From NCBI GenBank assembly GCA_903825395.1, contig CAIKAF010000015.1:1-64000 (forward strand): DNA of 64,000 nt. The letters run 5' to 3'. Each line of letters opens with the position of its first letter. Position 1 is the stretch's first letter. The DNA is from an uncultured Flavobacteriales bacterium. Its GTDB lineage: Bacteria > Bacteroidota > Bacteroidia > CAIKAF01. Positions 52,915 to 61,827 of the stretch are shown here, in pieces. The translations under genes were made by a program, and so were the position numbers. The notes beneath the pieces were generated by a model that did no database searches, had not been told where the DNA came from, and saw only the letters and a list, made by a program, of their open reading frames with translations.

Positions 52915-54219
52915 TCAATCTCCAGTCTCGTGGCTATTCACAATATAAGACACCATGCAATCAGAGGTTACATTAGCAGTGGTTCGAAACATATCTAAAA
53001 GACGATCGGGTGCAATAATTAGCGCGATTCCTGCTGCATCCATGCCAATGGATTTTAAAACAATCACGAGCATCACCATTCCAGCTCCGGGTACCGCGGC
53101 TGATCCAATTGAAGCCAAAACTGAGGTGAGCAGCAAGGTAAGTTGATCAGAAAAACTTAAATCCAGACCAAAGGCCTGTGCAATGAAAACAGCTGCTACT
53201 CCTTGATAAAGAGAGGTACCATCCATATTAATTGTAGCACCTAAAGGAAGAACAAAACCAGCAACACGGGGTCTGACTTTAAGGTGCTGCTCTACGCGTT
53301 CAAACGTTAAAGGCAAAGTGGCTGCAGAGCTACTCGTAGAAAAAGCCAACAATTGAGCGGGAAACACAGCTGCATAAAATCGCTTTAGGTCTTCAAATCT
53401 GAATTTCTTGGCAAACAAAAACAAAACCAATGGGTTCATTACGAACAACAGAATAAAAATGCCCCCAATGACACACAGGGCATAGCTTCCTAAAGCCAAG
53501 AGCAAATCAAGGGCACCGCCCGATTTAGCTGCTAAATTGGAAAGCACCGAGGCCATAAGGGCAGCCACTCCTATGGGAGCCACGGACATTATTAAATCAA
53601 CCATTTTCAATACCACCGCATTGAGTGATTCGAAGAAATTCAACAAGGGCTTTCCTTGTTCAGCTGGTACCATCACCATTGCCAAACCAAGCAACAATGC
53701 GAAGGTTATGACTTGCAGCATATTTCCATTATCAGAAGCTGCACCGAAAATATTTTTAGGCACCGAATCGGTAATAAACTGTAGGGCAGGTTGTGCTTCT
53801 ACTTGTTTTTGTTTGTTACTAAGCTGCCCATTTCCAGCCTCTTCAGATGTATATGATGCCTGTAGCTCTTGACGAATACTCAACGGCAATTGGTTGCCGG
53901 GTTGTATCAAATTTGCAATACCAAGCCCAATCGCCACCGCCAAAAAAGTTGTAGTTAAAAATAAAATCACAGTCCGTACACCCAACCTTCCCAAAGAAGC
54001 AATGTCTTTCATTTGAGCCAATCCGGTTACCAATGAGGCAATCACAAGGGGTACGGCGATCAGCTGCAGCAACCGCATAAATACATCGCCCAAGGGCTGT
54101 ATGTAATTGAAGGTAAAAAACTGCCAATCTTGCTGTATGGATAGCCAGCCATACACAATGCCCAGCAGCATTCCAAGTAAAATTTTCTGGTATAAAGGTA
54201 ATTTTAAACGCATGTTCAT
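52915..54219 (-). CDS. Dicarboxylate/amino acid:cation symporter (SDF family)
   Basis: 434 residues from the ATG at 54219. Eight-helix SDF fold with hairpins; the substrate motif TSSSAATLPLTF and the TM7 region GATINMDGTSLYQ are typical. DctA/GltP class: takes up glutamate, aspartate or C4-dicarboxylates with Na+ or H+. The ATG at 54219 overlaps the TGA of aroC as ATGA, the best reason to choose it over the longer start at 54228. Confidence 0.9.
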   Translation of the reverse strand: MNMRLKLPLYQKILLGMLLGIVYGWLSIQQDWQFFTFNYIQPLGDVFMRLLQLIAVPLVIASLVTGLAQMKDIASLGRLGVRTVILFLTTTFLAVAIGLGIANLIQPGNQLPLSIRQELQASYTSEEAGNGQLSNKQKQVEAQPALQFITDSVPKNIFGAASDNGNMLQVITFALLLGLAMVMVPAEQGKPLLNFFESLNAVVLKMVDLIMSVAPIGVAALMASVLSNLAAKSGGALDLLLALGSYALCVIGGIFILLFVMNPLVLFLFAKKFRFEDLKRFYAAVFPAQLLAFSTSSSAATLPLTFERVEQHLKVRPRVAGFVLPLGATINMDGTSLYQGVAAVFIAQAFGLDLSFSDQLTLLLTSVLASIGSAAVPGAGMVMLVIVLKSIGMDAAGIALIIAPDRLLDMFRTTANVTSDCMVSYIVNSHETGD

Positions 54220-55301
54220 TCGTTCCAAAGGTTGGCATAGGCTTTAGCTGCAAGCAGGTGATCGGCCACAACCAAAGCAGCCATCGCTTCCACGATGGGT
54301 ACTGCCCTGGGTACTACACAGGGATCGTGCCGGCCAGCAGCCTGAAGAGTTACAGATTCGCCCAATTGGTTTATAGTTTCTTGTGGTTGAGCAATGGTAG
54401 AGGTAGGTTTAAAGGCAACTCGAAACTGCACCGGCATCCCGTTGGTAATCCCGCCTTGCACTCCGGCAGAATGGTTGGTTTTGGTTTCTATACTTCCCGC
54501 GGCGTTCACAAATGCATCATTCACTTCAGCCCCAGTTTTTGAGGCCATATCAAACCCTTCACCCCACTCGATTCCCCGAACGGCATTGATGGACAGCATA
54601 GCTGCTCCCATATCGGCATGGAACTTGGCATACACCGGTGCGCCCAGTCCAACAGGCAAACCAAGTACAGTACATTGCACCACGCCTCCCAGGCTATTGC
54701 CCTCTGCTTTTGCCTGTTCAATGGCCTGAATCATCAATTCGGCTTTGGCTGCATCGGGGCAATACACCGGACTGCTGTAAATTTCATGGTTGGAATAGGC
54801 TTTTTGTGGACTGCAATGTGGTCCAATTTGAGCCACATACGCCTGAATCTGAATCCCCAAGCTGTTCAACCAGGGCATCAGTAAAGCTCCGGCAGCGACT
54901 CGAACTGCCGTTTCTCGGGCCGAAGAGCGACCTCCACCGCGGGCATCGCGAACCCCGTATTTTGCGGCATAGGTATAATCGGCATGCGAGGGGCGAAAGA
55001 CGTTTTCTAAATCGGCATAATCGGCTGGGCGGGCATCGGTATTTCGAATAATAAACGCAATGGGCGAACCCAGCGTATGCCCATTGTACAATCCGGATAG
55101 CCATTCGATGGCGTCGGCTTCATTTCTTGGCGAGCTGTAGGGATTGCGGCCAGGTCGGCGCCGCTGCATAAATTCATTCACCTCTTCCAAATTCACCGGC
55201 ATGCCCGCTGGCACGCCATCTAGAACACCGCCAATGGCAGGACCATGCGACTCACCAAAGCTAGTGAGCGTCAGCATCCGTCCTATCCGATTTACCGCCA
55301 T
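54216..55301 (-). CDS. aroC: Chorismate synthase
   Basis: Last step of the shikimate pathway, FMN-dependent elimination of phosphate from EPSP to chorismate. 361 residues from the ATG at 55301. Conserved stretches are FGESHGPAIGGVLDG, RRPGRNPYSSPR and ARGGGRSSARETA, and GRHDPCVVPRAVPIVEAM at the end. ATG 55301 is chosen because a TACCTTCG promoter element lies just upstream and the family N-terminus starts here; the ATG at 55334 gives 11 extra unlike residues. Confidence 0.96.
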   Translation of the reverse strand: MAVNRIGRMLTLTSFGESHGPAIGGVLDGVPAGMPVNLEEVNEFMQRRRPGRNPYSSPRNEADAIEWLSGLYNGHTLGSPIAFIIRNTDARPADYADLENVFRPSHADYTYAAKYGVRDARGGGRSSARETAVRVAAGALLMPWLNSLGIQIQAYVAQIGPHCSPQKAYSNHEIYSSPVYCPDAAKAELMIQAIEQAKAEGNSLGGVVQCTVLGLPVGLGAPVYAKFHADMGAAMLSINAVRGIEWGEGFDMASKTGAEVNDAFVNAAGSIETKTNHSAGVQGGITNGMPVQFRVAFKPTSTIAQPQETINQLGESVTLQAAGRHDPCVVPRAVPIVEAMAALVVADHLLAAKAYANLWNE

Positions 55302-55305
55302 GCTC

Positions 55306-55335
55306 CGAAGGTAAGGAATTTTATGGGGAGTCAAA
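55306..55335 (-). promoter_or_regulatory. Promoter TTTG-N18-TACCTTCG for aroC
   Basis: Minus strand, TTTG at 55332-55335 and TACCTTCG at 55306-55313, only five bases before ATG 55301, so the transcript is probably leaderless. Confidence 0.5.
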
Positions 55336-55389
55336 TTGGGCGGCGGCTTCTAAAGGAAAGTCCTCTTTTTATCTCTTAAGATTTTTTGG

Positions 55390-55527
55390 GCGGTTGCGGG
55401 CTTTCACCGGTAGTACGCACCTGCCTGCGCTGTCCACAGCCGCTTTACGGGGGCTCCTGCGTCGCCTCCGCAGCTGGCGTGGCCAAGGCAGGCAGTTTTG
55501 CGCGCTACCCGGTTCAATCCCTACCGC
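55390..55527 (+). repeat. Structured dispersed repeat, copy 8 (138 nt)
   Basis: Closing stem GCGGT/ACCGC. Inner stem CTGCCTGC/GCAGGCAG (55421-55428 with 55488-55495), less perfect further in. Conserved blocks GCGGGCTTTCACCGGTAGT, GGGCTCC, GTCGCCTCCGC and GGTTCAATCCCTACCGC. Confidence 0.85.
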
Positions 55528-55546
55528 GGCCAACTCGAAAAAAAAT

Positions 55547-55771
55547 CTATTTTGTTTGTTGCTTTGCTCGCCTTCTACGCCGAAGTTCACGCGCTCCATA
55601 CGCTGCGCCAGCAACCAACAACCCAATGGCACCACCGTCGATGGGAGCTCCAGATGGACCACTTTGCGGCTGAGGCGGGGGTGGTGGCGGAAACTGAGCC
55701 ATAAGTTCTGAAAAACCTCCAAAACACACCAAGCCAACTACCAAAAGAACGAGCATTACCTTGTATTTCAT
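55547..55771 (-). CDS. PID-CTERM-type mini-protein
   Basis: A 74-residue protein: N-terminal hydrophobic signal, a proline-rich linker (QFPPPPPPQPQ), then APIDGG followed by a hydrophobic helix (AIGLLVAGAAYGA) and a basic end (RELRRRRRAK). This is the layout of the PID-CTERM class of Bacteroidota proteins: the PID motif, a transmembrane segment and a basic tail. The function is unknown. It lies 13 bases downstream of the large T9SS protein gene's reading frame start region on the same strand's opposite side of a repeat; I see no clear operon. Confidence 0.7.
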   Translation of the reverse strand: MKYKVMLVLLVVGLVCFGGFSELMAQFPPPPPPQPQSGPSGAPIDGGAIGLLVAGAAYGARELRRRRRAKQQTK

Positions 55772-55783
55772 GAGTGTAACTAT

Positions 55784-58700
55784 TTAATGTTGAACGTGAA
55801 ATTTAACGGATTGGAATTGGCCTAAATCCAGTTCAAAAACGGCCGTGTACATACCAGCAGCCAAGGGGCTGTTCAACTGAATTTCGCCTCCCTCTGCTTT
55901 CAGGTTTCTTTCAAAGGCCATTTCTTGACCCAATACATTGAAAATCCGGACGGAATGAAGTTTGCCTAGTCCCGTGTTCCAATATCGAACACGGTGACCA
56001 TTTGACCACATTTTGAAATCAGAGCCCCCGTTCGTTTGAACTCCCGAGCTCAATTCCTTGAACACCAAACTAAATCGATGACCTTTAAACGGACCTGCAA
56101 CAGGTAAATTTACCACTTGTCCGTTGCTGAGCCATTGTACCAATTGAGTTGAACTGTCTTTCAAGCCCAACTGAACATTTAAAGGCAAGCTGCTTAAGCC
56201 CTGCACCTCTACCGATGCAGTTCCTGTTTCTTGAGTTTGAAGGAAAACAGGTACTTCATATCCTGGAGCAAATAAAACCGATTCATTTAATGCGTTGAAG
56301 CTGAGCTCCTCAACATTTCCTTGCTGGTTGTTGGCCTGACCATACATAAAAGTGCCCAAGTGACTTCCTTGAAGCCTGTTGGCATCGCCCTCCGCATCAA
56401 ACGAATCGCTGGCCGTACCTGTAAAAAATACCACATGCCTATCGGTCTTTCCATTCAAATTTAAATTCAATTCAACATGAGGAAGGCTATCCAAGGGCTG
56501 AGTATAAAAGGTAGGTGCACCCGTAGTCCGCATGGCATTGGTAAAGGTGAAGGTTTCTGTATTCCCTTGAGTACTCACCCGAACCTGGAAAGCCTGACCT
56601 ATTCCAATGTTGGCAGTGCTTACCGAGGTATTTACAGCCACCCAGTTGCCGTTGTTCACATCCCACAATTGAATTTGCTGATCAAAACCGGCAGGCATAT
56701 TGGTAGAACTCAATTGAATGGGCGAAGGATATGGATTGGAAAGCAAATGCCAGCCTCGGGTACTGCTTCCGCTGCCCGGCAAATTCACATTCCCTGCCGA
56801 AGACCGGCCTCGCCCCGCAACAGCCACATTTCCATTGTTTACTGTACCACTTAAAGTATGGGTAGTGCCAGAACTGCTCATCATACTGTACCCCAATCCA
56901 TTGGTTAAATTTCCGGCCGACTTCACAAACCACAACTCCTGCGTGCAGTTGTTGGTGGTGGTGGCAGATTCATCCATGTACATAATGTTTCCATAGGGGG
57001 AATTGGCATCAATATTGGTTGGGGAGCAGGTATTTAGACTTACAACCTGCCCGCCGTTGGTTCCGGTTGGAGTAATTCCAAATCCATTGACAGCTAAATT
57101 TTGAATGGCGGAACCCATAAACCGGAAGGCAGTCCCCCCTCCGGCCGGAATGGTTCGTTTTACATTAAAGGTACCGGTATTGGTTAAGGTTGACCCGGTT
57201 GTTTGAACCAAAGCCCCATTGTTTTCAACGGTAATGGTTCCATTGTTGGTCAGCGCTGTGGTTACAGTTGCGCTGCTGGAAGCCTGAATGGTGGTGCTGG
57301 CACCGGATGCAACAACAAAGGTAGCCACACTGCGGTCGGTTTGAAGGTTTAGTGTGCCTGAATTCACTCGAATTGTGGCAGGAACAATGCTGTTGTCCCA
57401 GGTATTATCGGTAACCAACACGTCATAAATTTCACCGGCCCCTTGATTAAAAATGAGTTCGGCCGAACCCCCAAAAAAGCCAGAAGGGAAATTATTGCTG
57501 TTGAATCCGCCCGGACCAATTTCCAAGGCCGTGGATACGGTAGCTCCGGCGCCAAAATCGGTTCCTACATTAAAGGCTGCCCCACTGGCATGTTCAATCT
57601 TCACCGTTTGAAATGCTATGGTGCCGGAAGTGGTATGCACTGCATCGGCCGTGCTTGGATTTCCTTTGAAAATTACGGTACACCCACCTACTCCATTGGT
57701 CCAGGTTCCATTGTTTACCAAGGTTGTAGTGCTTCCTGCGGCATCAGAAATTAAAGTGAGCGTTCTGGCAGTATTGTCGCTGCCTGTAAATGTGGCTGTA
57801 GCAGGTATGGTTAGGCTGCCAACGGTTGGATTGGCATCCAGAGTAAGCGTCACATTGGCATCAATCACCACATCGGCTCCGCTTGGAGGAATGGCATTGG
57901 CAATCCATGTTCCTGGAGTTGACCAATTTCCGGTAACCACTGCATAGTATTTTTGCGGCACGACCTCGCCATTGGATAAAATTCGGGCTCCAGTGCCATA
58001 CCCGCTGAAATTTATTTTGGCCAACTGAGCGGCAGTAAGGCCGGTATTATCGGTTCCAAACTTCAGCACATTGCCCGTTCCGGGTTCATAATTGGCAATG
58101 GTTAAGGTGGTACCCGCCCAGCTTTGAGCAGCGCTGTTGGCAAAGGCAAAGGTATGCGCTCCTGAAGCAAATGAGATGCTGGAATTGCTATTCAAATTGA
58201 GTACTCCTACTGTTTCAGAATATCCAGCTGTTGAAAGTGTCCCACCATCGAGCACGATGGCATTGTTGTCGGGAATCACTCCTGAGGCACCCAAGGCCAA
58301 CGTGCCTCCCAAAATTTTTAGAGCTCCCGTAAAATCATTGGAGGCATCGCTCAAGATTGCAGTTCCTGAACCGTCTTTGTAAATCGAAGTGGTGGTTCCG
58401 GATTGATTACCCCCGGCTCCGCTAACCTTGCCCGACAATGTAATTTGCTGAGCACCGCCCAAATACAAAACATGACTACTTCCGTTCAAAGCTCCAGAAA
58501 TATTGATGTTCCCTGTGGTTGCTGTGATTCGGCTTCCGCTTCCAAGAGAAACGCCTCCTTGATAGGTCGCTGCCGTGGCACTGGTATTAATCAAAGCCCC
58601 TCCACTGGAAATGCCGTCACCATTCAAGGTTAAAGATTCGGCGGTGGCCAGAGAATTTCCGTTTAAATCTAGGACTCCACCGGAAGACACAGTAGTTCCA

Positions 58701-59626
58701 GCTGCCGTGGTTCCCAAAGGTGAATTTGGGGCGGTTCCTGTAGCTCCCAGTTGGCAGGTTGCATTCGCATTAATGGTAGTGGTGCCGGTATAGGAGTTGT
58801 TTTGAGAGAGGATTACTGAAGAGCCCGCATTTCCGCCCACCCACACATTGTTGACCGAACCCGTTGTGGTGCTGTTTGCCTCGAGCCCATCAGAAATCAA
58901 CCCTGGAGTAAAACTTCCAGAAGCCAAGAAGTATCCCAACTCTACGCTTTGGGTGGACGTTACCTGAGAAGTTTGCTTCCAATAGGCATTGTCGTTTGAA
59001 TTTCCATCCCACATGTCAGAGCCATAAACACTAAAATGGGTAATAGCCCCCGTTCCATTCAGGGTTAAATTTCGGGCTGCATAGTCAACACCATCTACAG
59101 TTAAAACCACGTTTATGGTGCTGGCAGAAGTGAGTTTTAGGGTAAAAATATAATCCTTATACGTATCCTGAATCGGATTATACCCAAGAGAACTTGCTCC
59201 CCCGCCGTGATTTACATACCAAGAACCATAATTATCGGTATTAACAAAACACCTTGAACCTGAGGTGCGGTTGGCGTAATTTAATGTACCTGGCGTACTG
59301 CCTTCGTTCAATGAAAATCCAATTTGACCAAACGCCCGGGTAGCGGCAACGGTGATTTTCAACTCATCACCTACTTGCAAGGCACGATTGCTACCGCTGT
59401 TGTCTGAGCTTGTTTTAAACATACGCCAAGCAACTGTATGTTTATTGCCCGAGTTTGCCCACATTCCAAGTTCCGCTCCGCCATTGTTGAAAAAATCTCC
59501 ACCATCATTAAATTGAACCGGGAAATTGGCATCCTGCATTTGAAGCGAAACCGTGGTTTGAGAATTCAGCCTCAGAATGGAAAGGCCAAGGGCAAAACCG
59601 TAAATTAAAATTCGATGTGTTTTCAT
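55784..59626 (-). CDS. Large T9SS-secreted protein with autotransporter-type beta-strand repeats
   Basis: 1280 residues with a signal peptide. The middle region (about 265-500) has passenger-type beta-strand repeats of the kind TILGGTLALGASG and SGGVLDLNGNSLA. A further beta-helix-like region follows to about 800, then Ig-like segments. The C-terminus has a T9SS sorting domain (VRIFNVLGQEMAFERNL, LAAGMYTAVFELD). Likely a surface adhesin or glycan-binding protein; the ligand is unknown. The DNA is rich in G+T in the coding sense as expected for these repeats. It ends 12 bases before the PID-CTERM gene start. Confidence 0.87.
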   Translation of the reverse strand: MKTHRILIYGFALGLSILRLNSQTTVSLQMQDANFPVQFNDGGDFFNNGGAELGMWANSGNKHTVAWRMFKTSSDNSGSNRALQVGDELKITVAATRAFGQIGFSLNEGSTPGTLNYANRTSGSRCFVNTDNYGSWYVNHGGGASSLGYNPIQDTYKDYIFTLKLTSASTINVVLTVDGVDYAARNLTLNGTGAITHFSVYGSDMWDGNSNDNAYWKQTSQVTSTQSVELGYFLASGSFTPGLISDGLEANSTTTGSVNNVWVGGNAGSSVILSQNNSYTGTTTINANATCQLGATGTAPNSPLGTTAAGTTVSSGGVLDLNGNSLATAESLTLNGDGISSGGALINTSATAATYQGGVSLGSGSRITATTGNINISGALNGSSHVLYLGGAQQITLSGKVSGAGGNQSGTTTSIYKDGSGTAILSDASNDFTGALKILGGTLALGASGVIPDNNAIVLDGGTLSTAGYSETVGVLNLNSNSSISFASGAHTFAFANSAAQSWAGTTLTIANYEPGTGNVLKFGTDNTGLTAAQLAKINFSGYGTGARILSNGEVVPQKYYAVVTGNWSTPGTWIANAIPPSGADVVIDANVTLTLDANPTVGSLTIPATATFTGSDNTARTLTLISDAAGSTTTLVNNGTWTNGVGGCTVIFKGNPSTADAVHTTSGTIAFQTVKIEHASGAAFNVGTDFGAGATVSTALEIGPGGFNSNNFPSGFFGGSAELIFNQGAGEIYDVLVTDNTWDNSIVPATIRVNSGTLNLQTDRSVATFVVASGASTTIQASSSATVTTALTNNGTITVENNGALVQTTGSTLTNTGTFNVKRTIPAGGGTAFRFMGSAIQNLAVNGFGITPTGTNGGQVVSLNTCSPTNIDANSPYGNIMYMDESATTTNNCTQELWFVKSAGNLTNGLGYSMMSSSGTTHTLSGTVNNGNVAVAGRGRSSAGNVNLPGSGSSTRGWHLLSNPYPSPIQLSSTNMPAGFDQQIQLWDVNNGNWVAVNTSVSTANIGIGQAFQVRVSTQGNTETFTFTNAMRTTGAPTFYTQPLDSLPHVELNLNLNGKTDRHVVFFTGTASDSFDAEGDANRLQGSHLGTFMYGQANNQQGNVEELSFNALNESVLFAPGYEVPVFLQTQETGTASVEVQGLSSLPLNVQLGLKDSSTQLVQWLSNGQVVNLPVAGPFKGHRFSLVFKELSSGVQTNGGSDFKMWSNGHRVRYWNTGLGKLHSVRIFNVLGQEMAFERNLKAEGGEIQLNSPLAAGMYTAVFELDLGQFQSVKFHVQH

Positions 59627-59800
59627 TTTAAGCCAACTTAGTGTCTAAATGACGTCATACTTAGTGTTAAAAGTACACTTTAAAAACAAATCAACAAATT
59701 TTTTAATGTTTGGTTTACAAGAAGTTCATATAAAGGCATCTAGAGGCAAACAAATTCCAACAGAAAATATATTTTTAGGGTATTCGTCTTGAGTGGCCAT
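59627..59800. other. AT-rich spacer, no gene seen
   Basis: Upstream region of the beta-strand-repeat gene. It probably holds that gene's promoter, but I could not place a clear TAnnTTTG element. Confidence 0.35.
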
Positions 59801-59935
59801 GCAGCACGGATAGAACGGAAAGCCCGCAACGGTTTTTGGGTTGCCGAAGCCTGGGCGAGGAGGCCCGCAGGGACCCCGCAGCACGGCATTCGGCCCCAAA
59901 AACCGGTGGACTTGAAGTGATAGCCGTACAGCTGC
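59801..59935 (-). repeat. Structured dispersed repeat, copy 9 (135 nt)
   Basis: Most diverged and shortest copy. Closing stem GCAGC/GCTGC plus ACGG/CCGT. Inner stem CGGTTTTTGGG/CCCAAAAACCG (59830-59840 with 59895-59905) and GCCGAA/TTCGGC. Its inner stem is A+T-rich where other copies have G+C, yet it still pairs. It shares the GGACTTGAAGTGA(T/G)AGCC end with copy 1. Confidence 0.8.
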
Positions 59936-59974
59936 CCAAAAAATAAAGGTAAGTGTCAAATTAACACTATTGTC

Positions 59975-59982
59975 TATCTTTG
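59975..59982 (+). promoter_or_regulatory. Putative -7 element TATCTTTG for the GH13-GH31 pair
   Basis: Exact TAnnTTTG match four bases upstream of ATG 59986; leaderless transcript likely. No clear -33 element. Confidence 0.55.
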
Positions 59983-59985
59983 AAT

Positions 59986-61827
59986 ATGAAAAACGCCATT
60001 TTACTCTCCCTTTTTATGCTGCTTCAAAGCATGCAGGCCCAGCGGATAGAACGCGTAGAACCCGAATTCTGGTGGGCCGGTTTTCAGCGGGAATCTCTGG
60101 ATATTTTGGTGTACGGCGAAGGAATAGGCGATTGCGAAGTCCGCAGCCAAACCTTACCCATTTTGGGCCTGACTAAAACTGAAAATCCCAGGTACCTCTT
60201 TATACATGTCAATACAAAAGATGTTTCGGCAGGAAACTACCCCATTGAATTTTTTAAAAAAGGAAAACGGGTTGCTCAATTCAACTATGTTTTCAAACCC
60301 AGAAAGAAAGACTCGGCCCTACGCCAGTCCTTTGGAACTGAAGATGCAATTTACCTGTTGATGCCCGACCGATTTTGCAATGGAAATCCGAACAACGACG
60401 CCAAACCGGAATTGGCCGAATTGCCCAACAGACCCAATCCTGGAGGTAGGCACGGGGGTGACCTGGAAGGCATCATTCAACGGTTGGATTACCTTCAAGA
60501 TTTGGGAGTCACCGCGCTGTGGTCAACTCCACTACTGGAAGACAACGACAGCGCCTATTCCTATCATGGATATGCTCAAAGCAACAGCTACCGCATAGAC
60601 GCCCGATATGGAGGCAATGAAAAATACCTGGAATTGAGCCAAGAACTGCACCGACGCGGCATGAAGCTCATTATGGATTTTGTAACCAACCACTGGGGAC
60701 TGCCTCACCACCTTGTTCAAGACTTGCCTACCTACACTTGGATTCATCAATTTCCAGGCTATGGTCAAACCAATTATCGAACCAGCACCGTACTGGACCC
60801 CAATGCATCTCGACGTGACCGAATGTACTGTTCCGATGGCTGGTTCGTAAAAACCATGCCCGACTTAAATCAAACCAACCCTTTGGTCCTAAATTACCTG
60901 ATTCAATCGGCCCTGTGGTGGATTGAATATGCCGATTTGGATGGCTTTCGGGTGGATACCTATTCCTATGGCGACCCAAATTCCATGGCCACCTGGACTA
61001 AAGCCATCACCGATGAATTTCCGAATTTCAACATAACGGGCGAAATTTGGATGCACGACCAGGCCCAGATAGCCTATTGGCAAAAAGACAGTAAAATTGG
61101 AGCCTTAAAATCGTATAATTCTCATTTACCTGCTGTAATGGACTTCTGTTTCCACGACGCCGTTTTGCAAGCCTTTAATGAAAACGAGGGCAGCTGGGAT
61201 AAAGGCCTAATTCGTTTTTATGAAAACTCGGTAAACGATTTTTTATACCCCAATCCGGCCAAACAGCTTATTTTCTTAGAAAACCACGACACCCAACGCT
61301 TCAACGAAGTGTACCCTGATTTTAAGAAATACAGCATGGCCCTCAGTCTATTGCTGACGCACAGAGGAATTCCCCAGTTGTATTATGGCTCTGAAATTGG
61401 TATGCAAGGCAAAAAAGAAGTCGGCGATGGAGATGTGCGCCGGGATTTTCCGGGCGGTTGGAAGGGAGACCCAACCCAAGGTTTCACCCCCGAAGGTAGA
61501 ACAGAGTCCATGCGAGCCTATTTTGACTTTACAAAATCACTGTTAAACTGGCGTAAAAATGCCCCGGCGGTACACCATGGAACTACCATTCAATTTGTAC
61601 CCGAAAACAACCTGTATGTGTATTTCCGAATCCACAAAGACCAACGCATCATGGTGTTAATCAACAACTCCAATCAAAAGGCCAGCATCGACTGGCAACG
61701 ATTTAAAGAAGGTTGGAATGGATTTACCAAGCTAAAACGCGTTCCGGGCAACCAAATACAACCTATGGGAGAAGTGACCGAAGTTCCGGCTCAAACAGCC
61801 CTCATTTTTGAACTTGTGAACGAATGA
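59986..61827 (+). CDS. Secreted GH13 alpha-amylase family enzyme (cyclomaltodextrinase-like)
   Basis: 613 residues with a signal peptide (cleaved near MQAQ). N-terminal cyclomaltodextrinase-type beta domain (about 20-105), then a GH13 catalytic barrel with nucleophile Asp324 in GFRVDTYSY, acid/base Glu353 in NITGEIW and Asp435 in FLENHDTQRF, then a short beta C-terminal domain. Degrades alpha-1,4-glucans, probably in the periplasm or at the surface. Start ATG 59986 follows the promoter element directly. Its stop overlaps the ATG of the GH31 gene as ATGA. Confidence 0.92.
   Translation: MKNAILLSLFMLLQSMQAQRIERVEPEFWWAGFQRESLDILVYGEGIGDCEVRSQTLPILGLTKTENPRYLFIHVNTKDVSAGNYPIEFFKKGKRVAQFNYVFKPRKKDSALRQSFGTEDAIYLLMPDRFCNGNPNNDAKPELAELPNRPNPGGRHGGDLEGIIQRLDYLQDLGVTALWSTPLLEDNDSAYSYHGYAQSNSYRIDARYGGNEKYLELSQELHRRGMKLIMDFVTNHWGLPHHLVQDLPTYTWIHQFPGYGQTNYRTSTVLDPNASRRDRMYCSDGWFVKTMPDLNQTNPLVLNYLIQSALWWIEYADLDGFRVDTYSYGDPNSMATWTKAITDEFPNFNITGEIWMHDQAQIAYWQKDSKIGALKSYNSHLPAVMDFCFHDAVLQAFNENEGSWDKGLIRFYENSVNDFLYPNPAKQLIFLENHDTQRFNEVYPDFKKYSMALSLLLTHRGIPQLYYGSEIGMQGKKEVGDGDVRRDFPGGWKGDPTQGFTPEGRTESMRAYFDFTKSLLNWRKNAPAVHHGTTIQFVPENNLYVYFRIHKDQRIMVLINNSNQKASIDWQRFKEGWNGFTKLKRVPGNQIQPMGEVTEVPAQTALIFELVNE

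Noticed and set aside
17301-59935. GGTTCAATCCC in the structured repeats read as a tRNA T-arm
   Set aside because: The flanking bases do not form the five-pair T-stem and there is no anticodon arm, so the resemblance is limited to the loop sequence.
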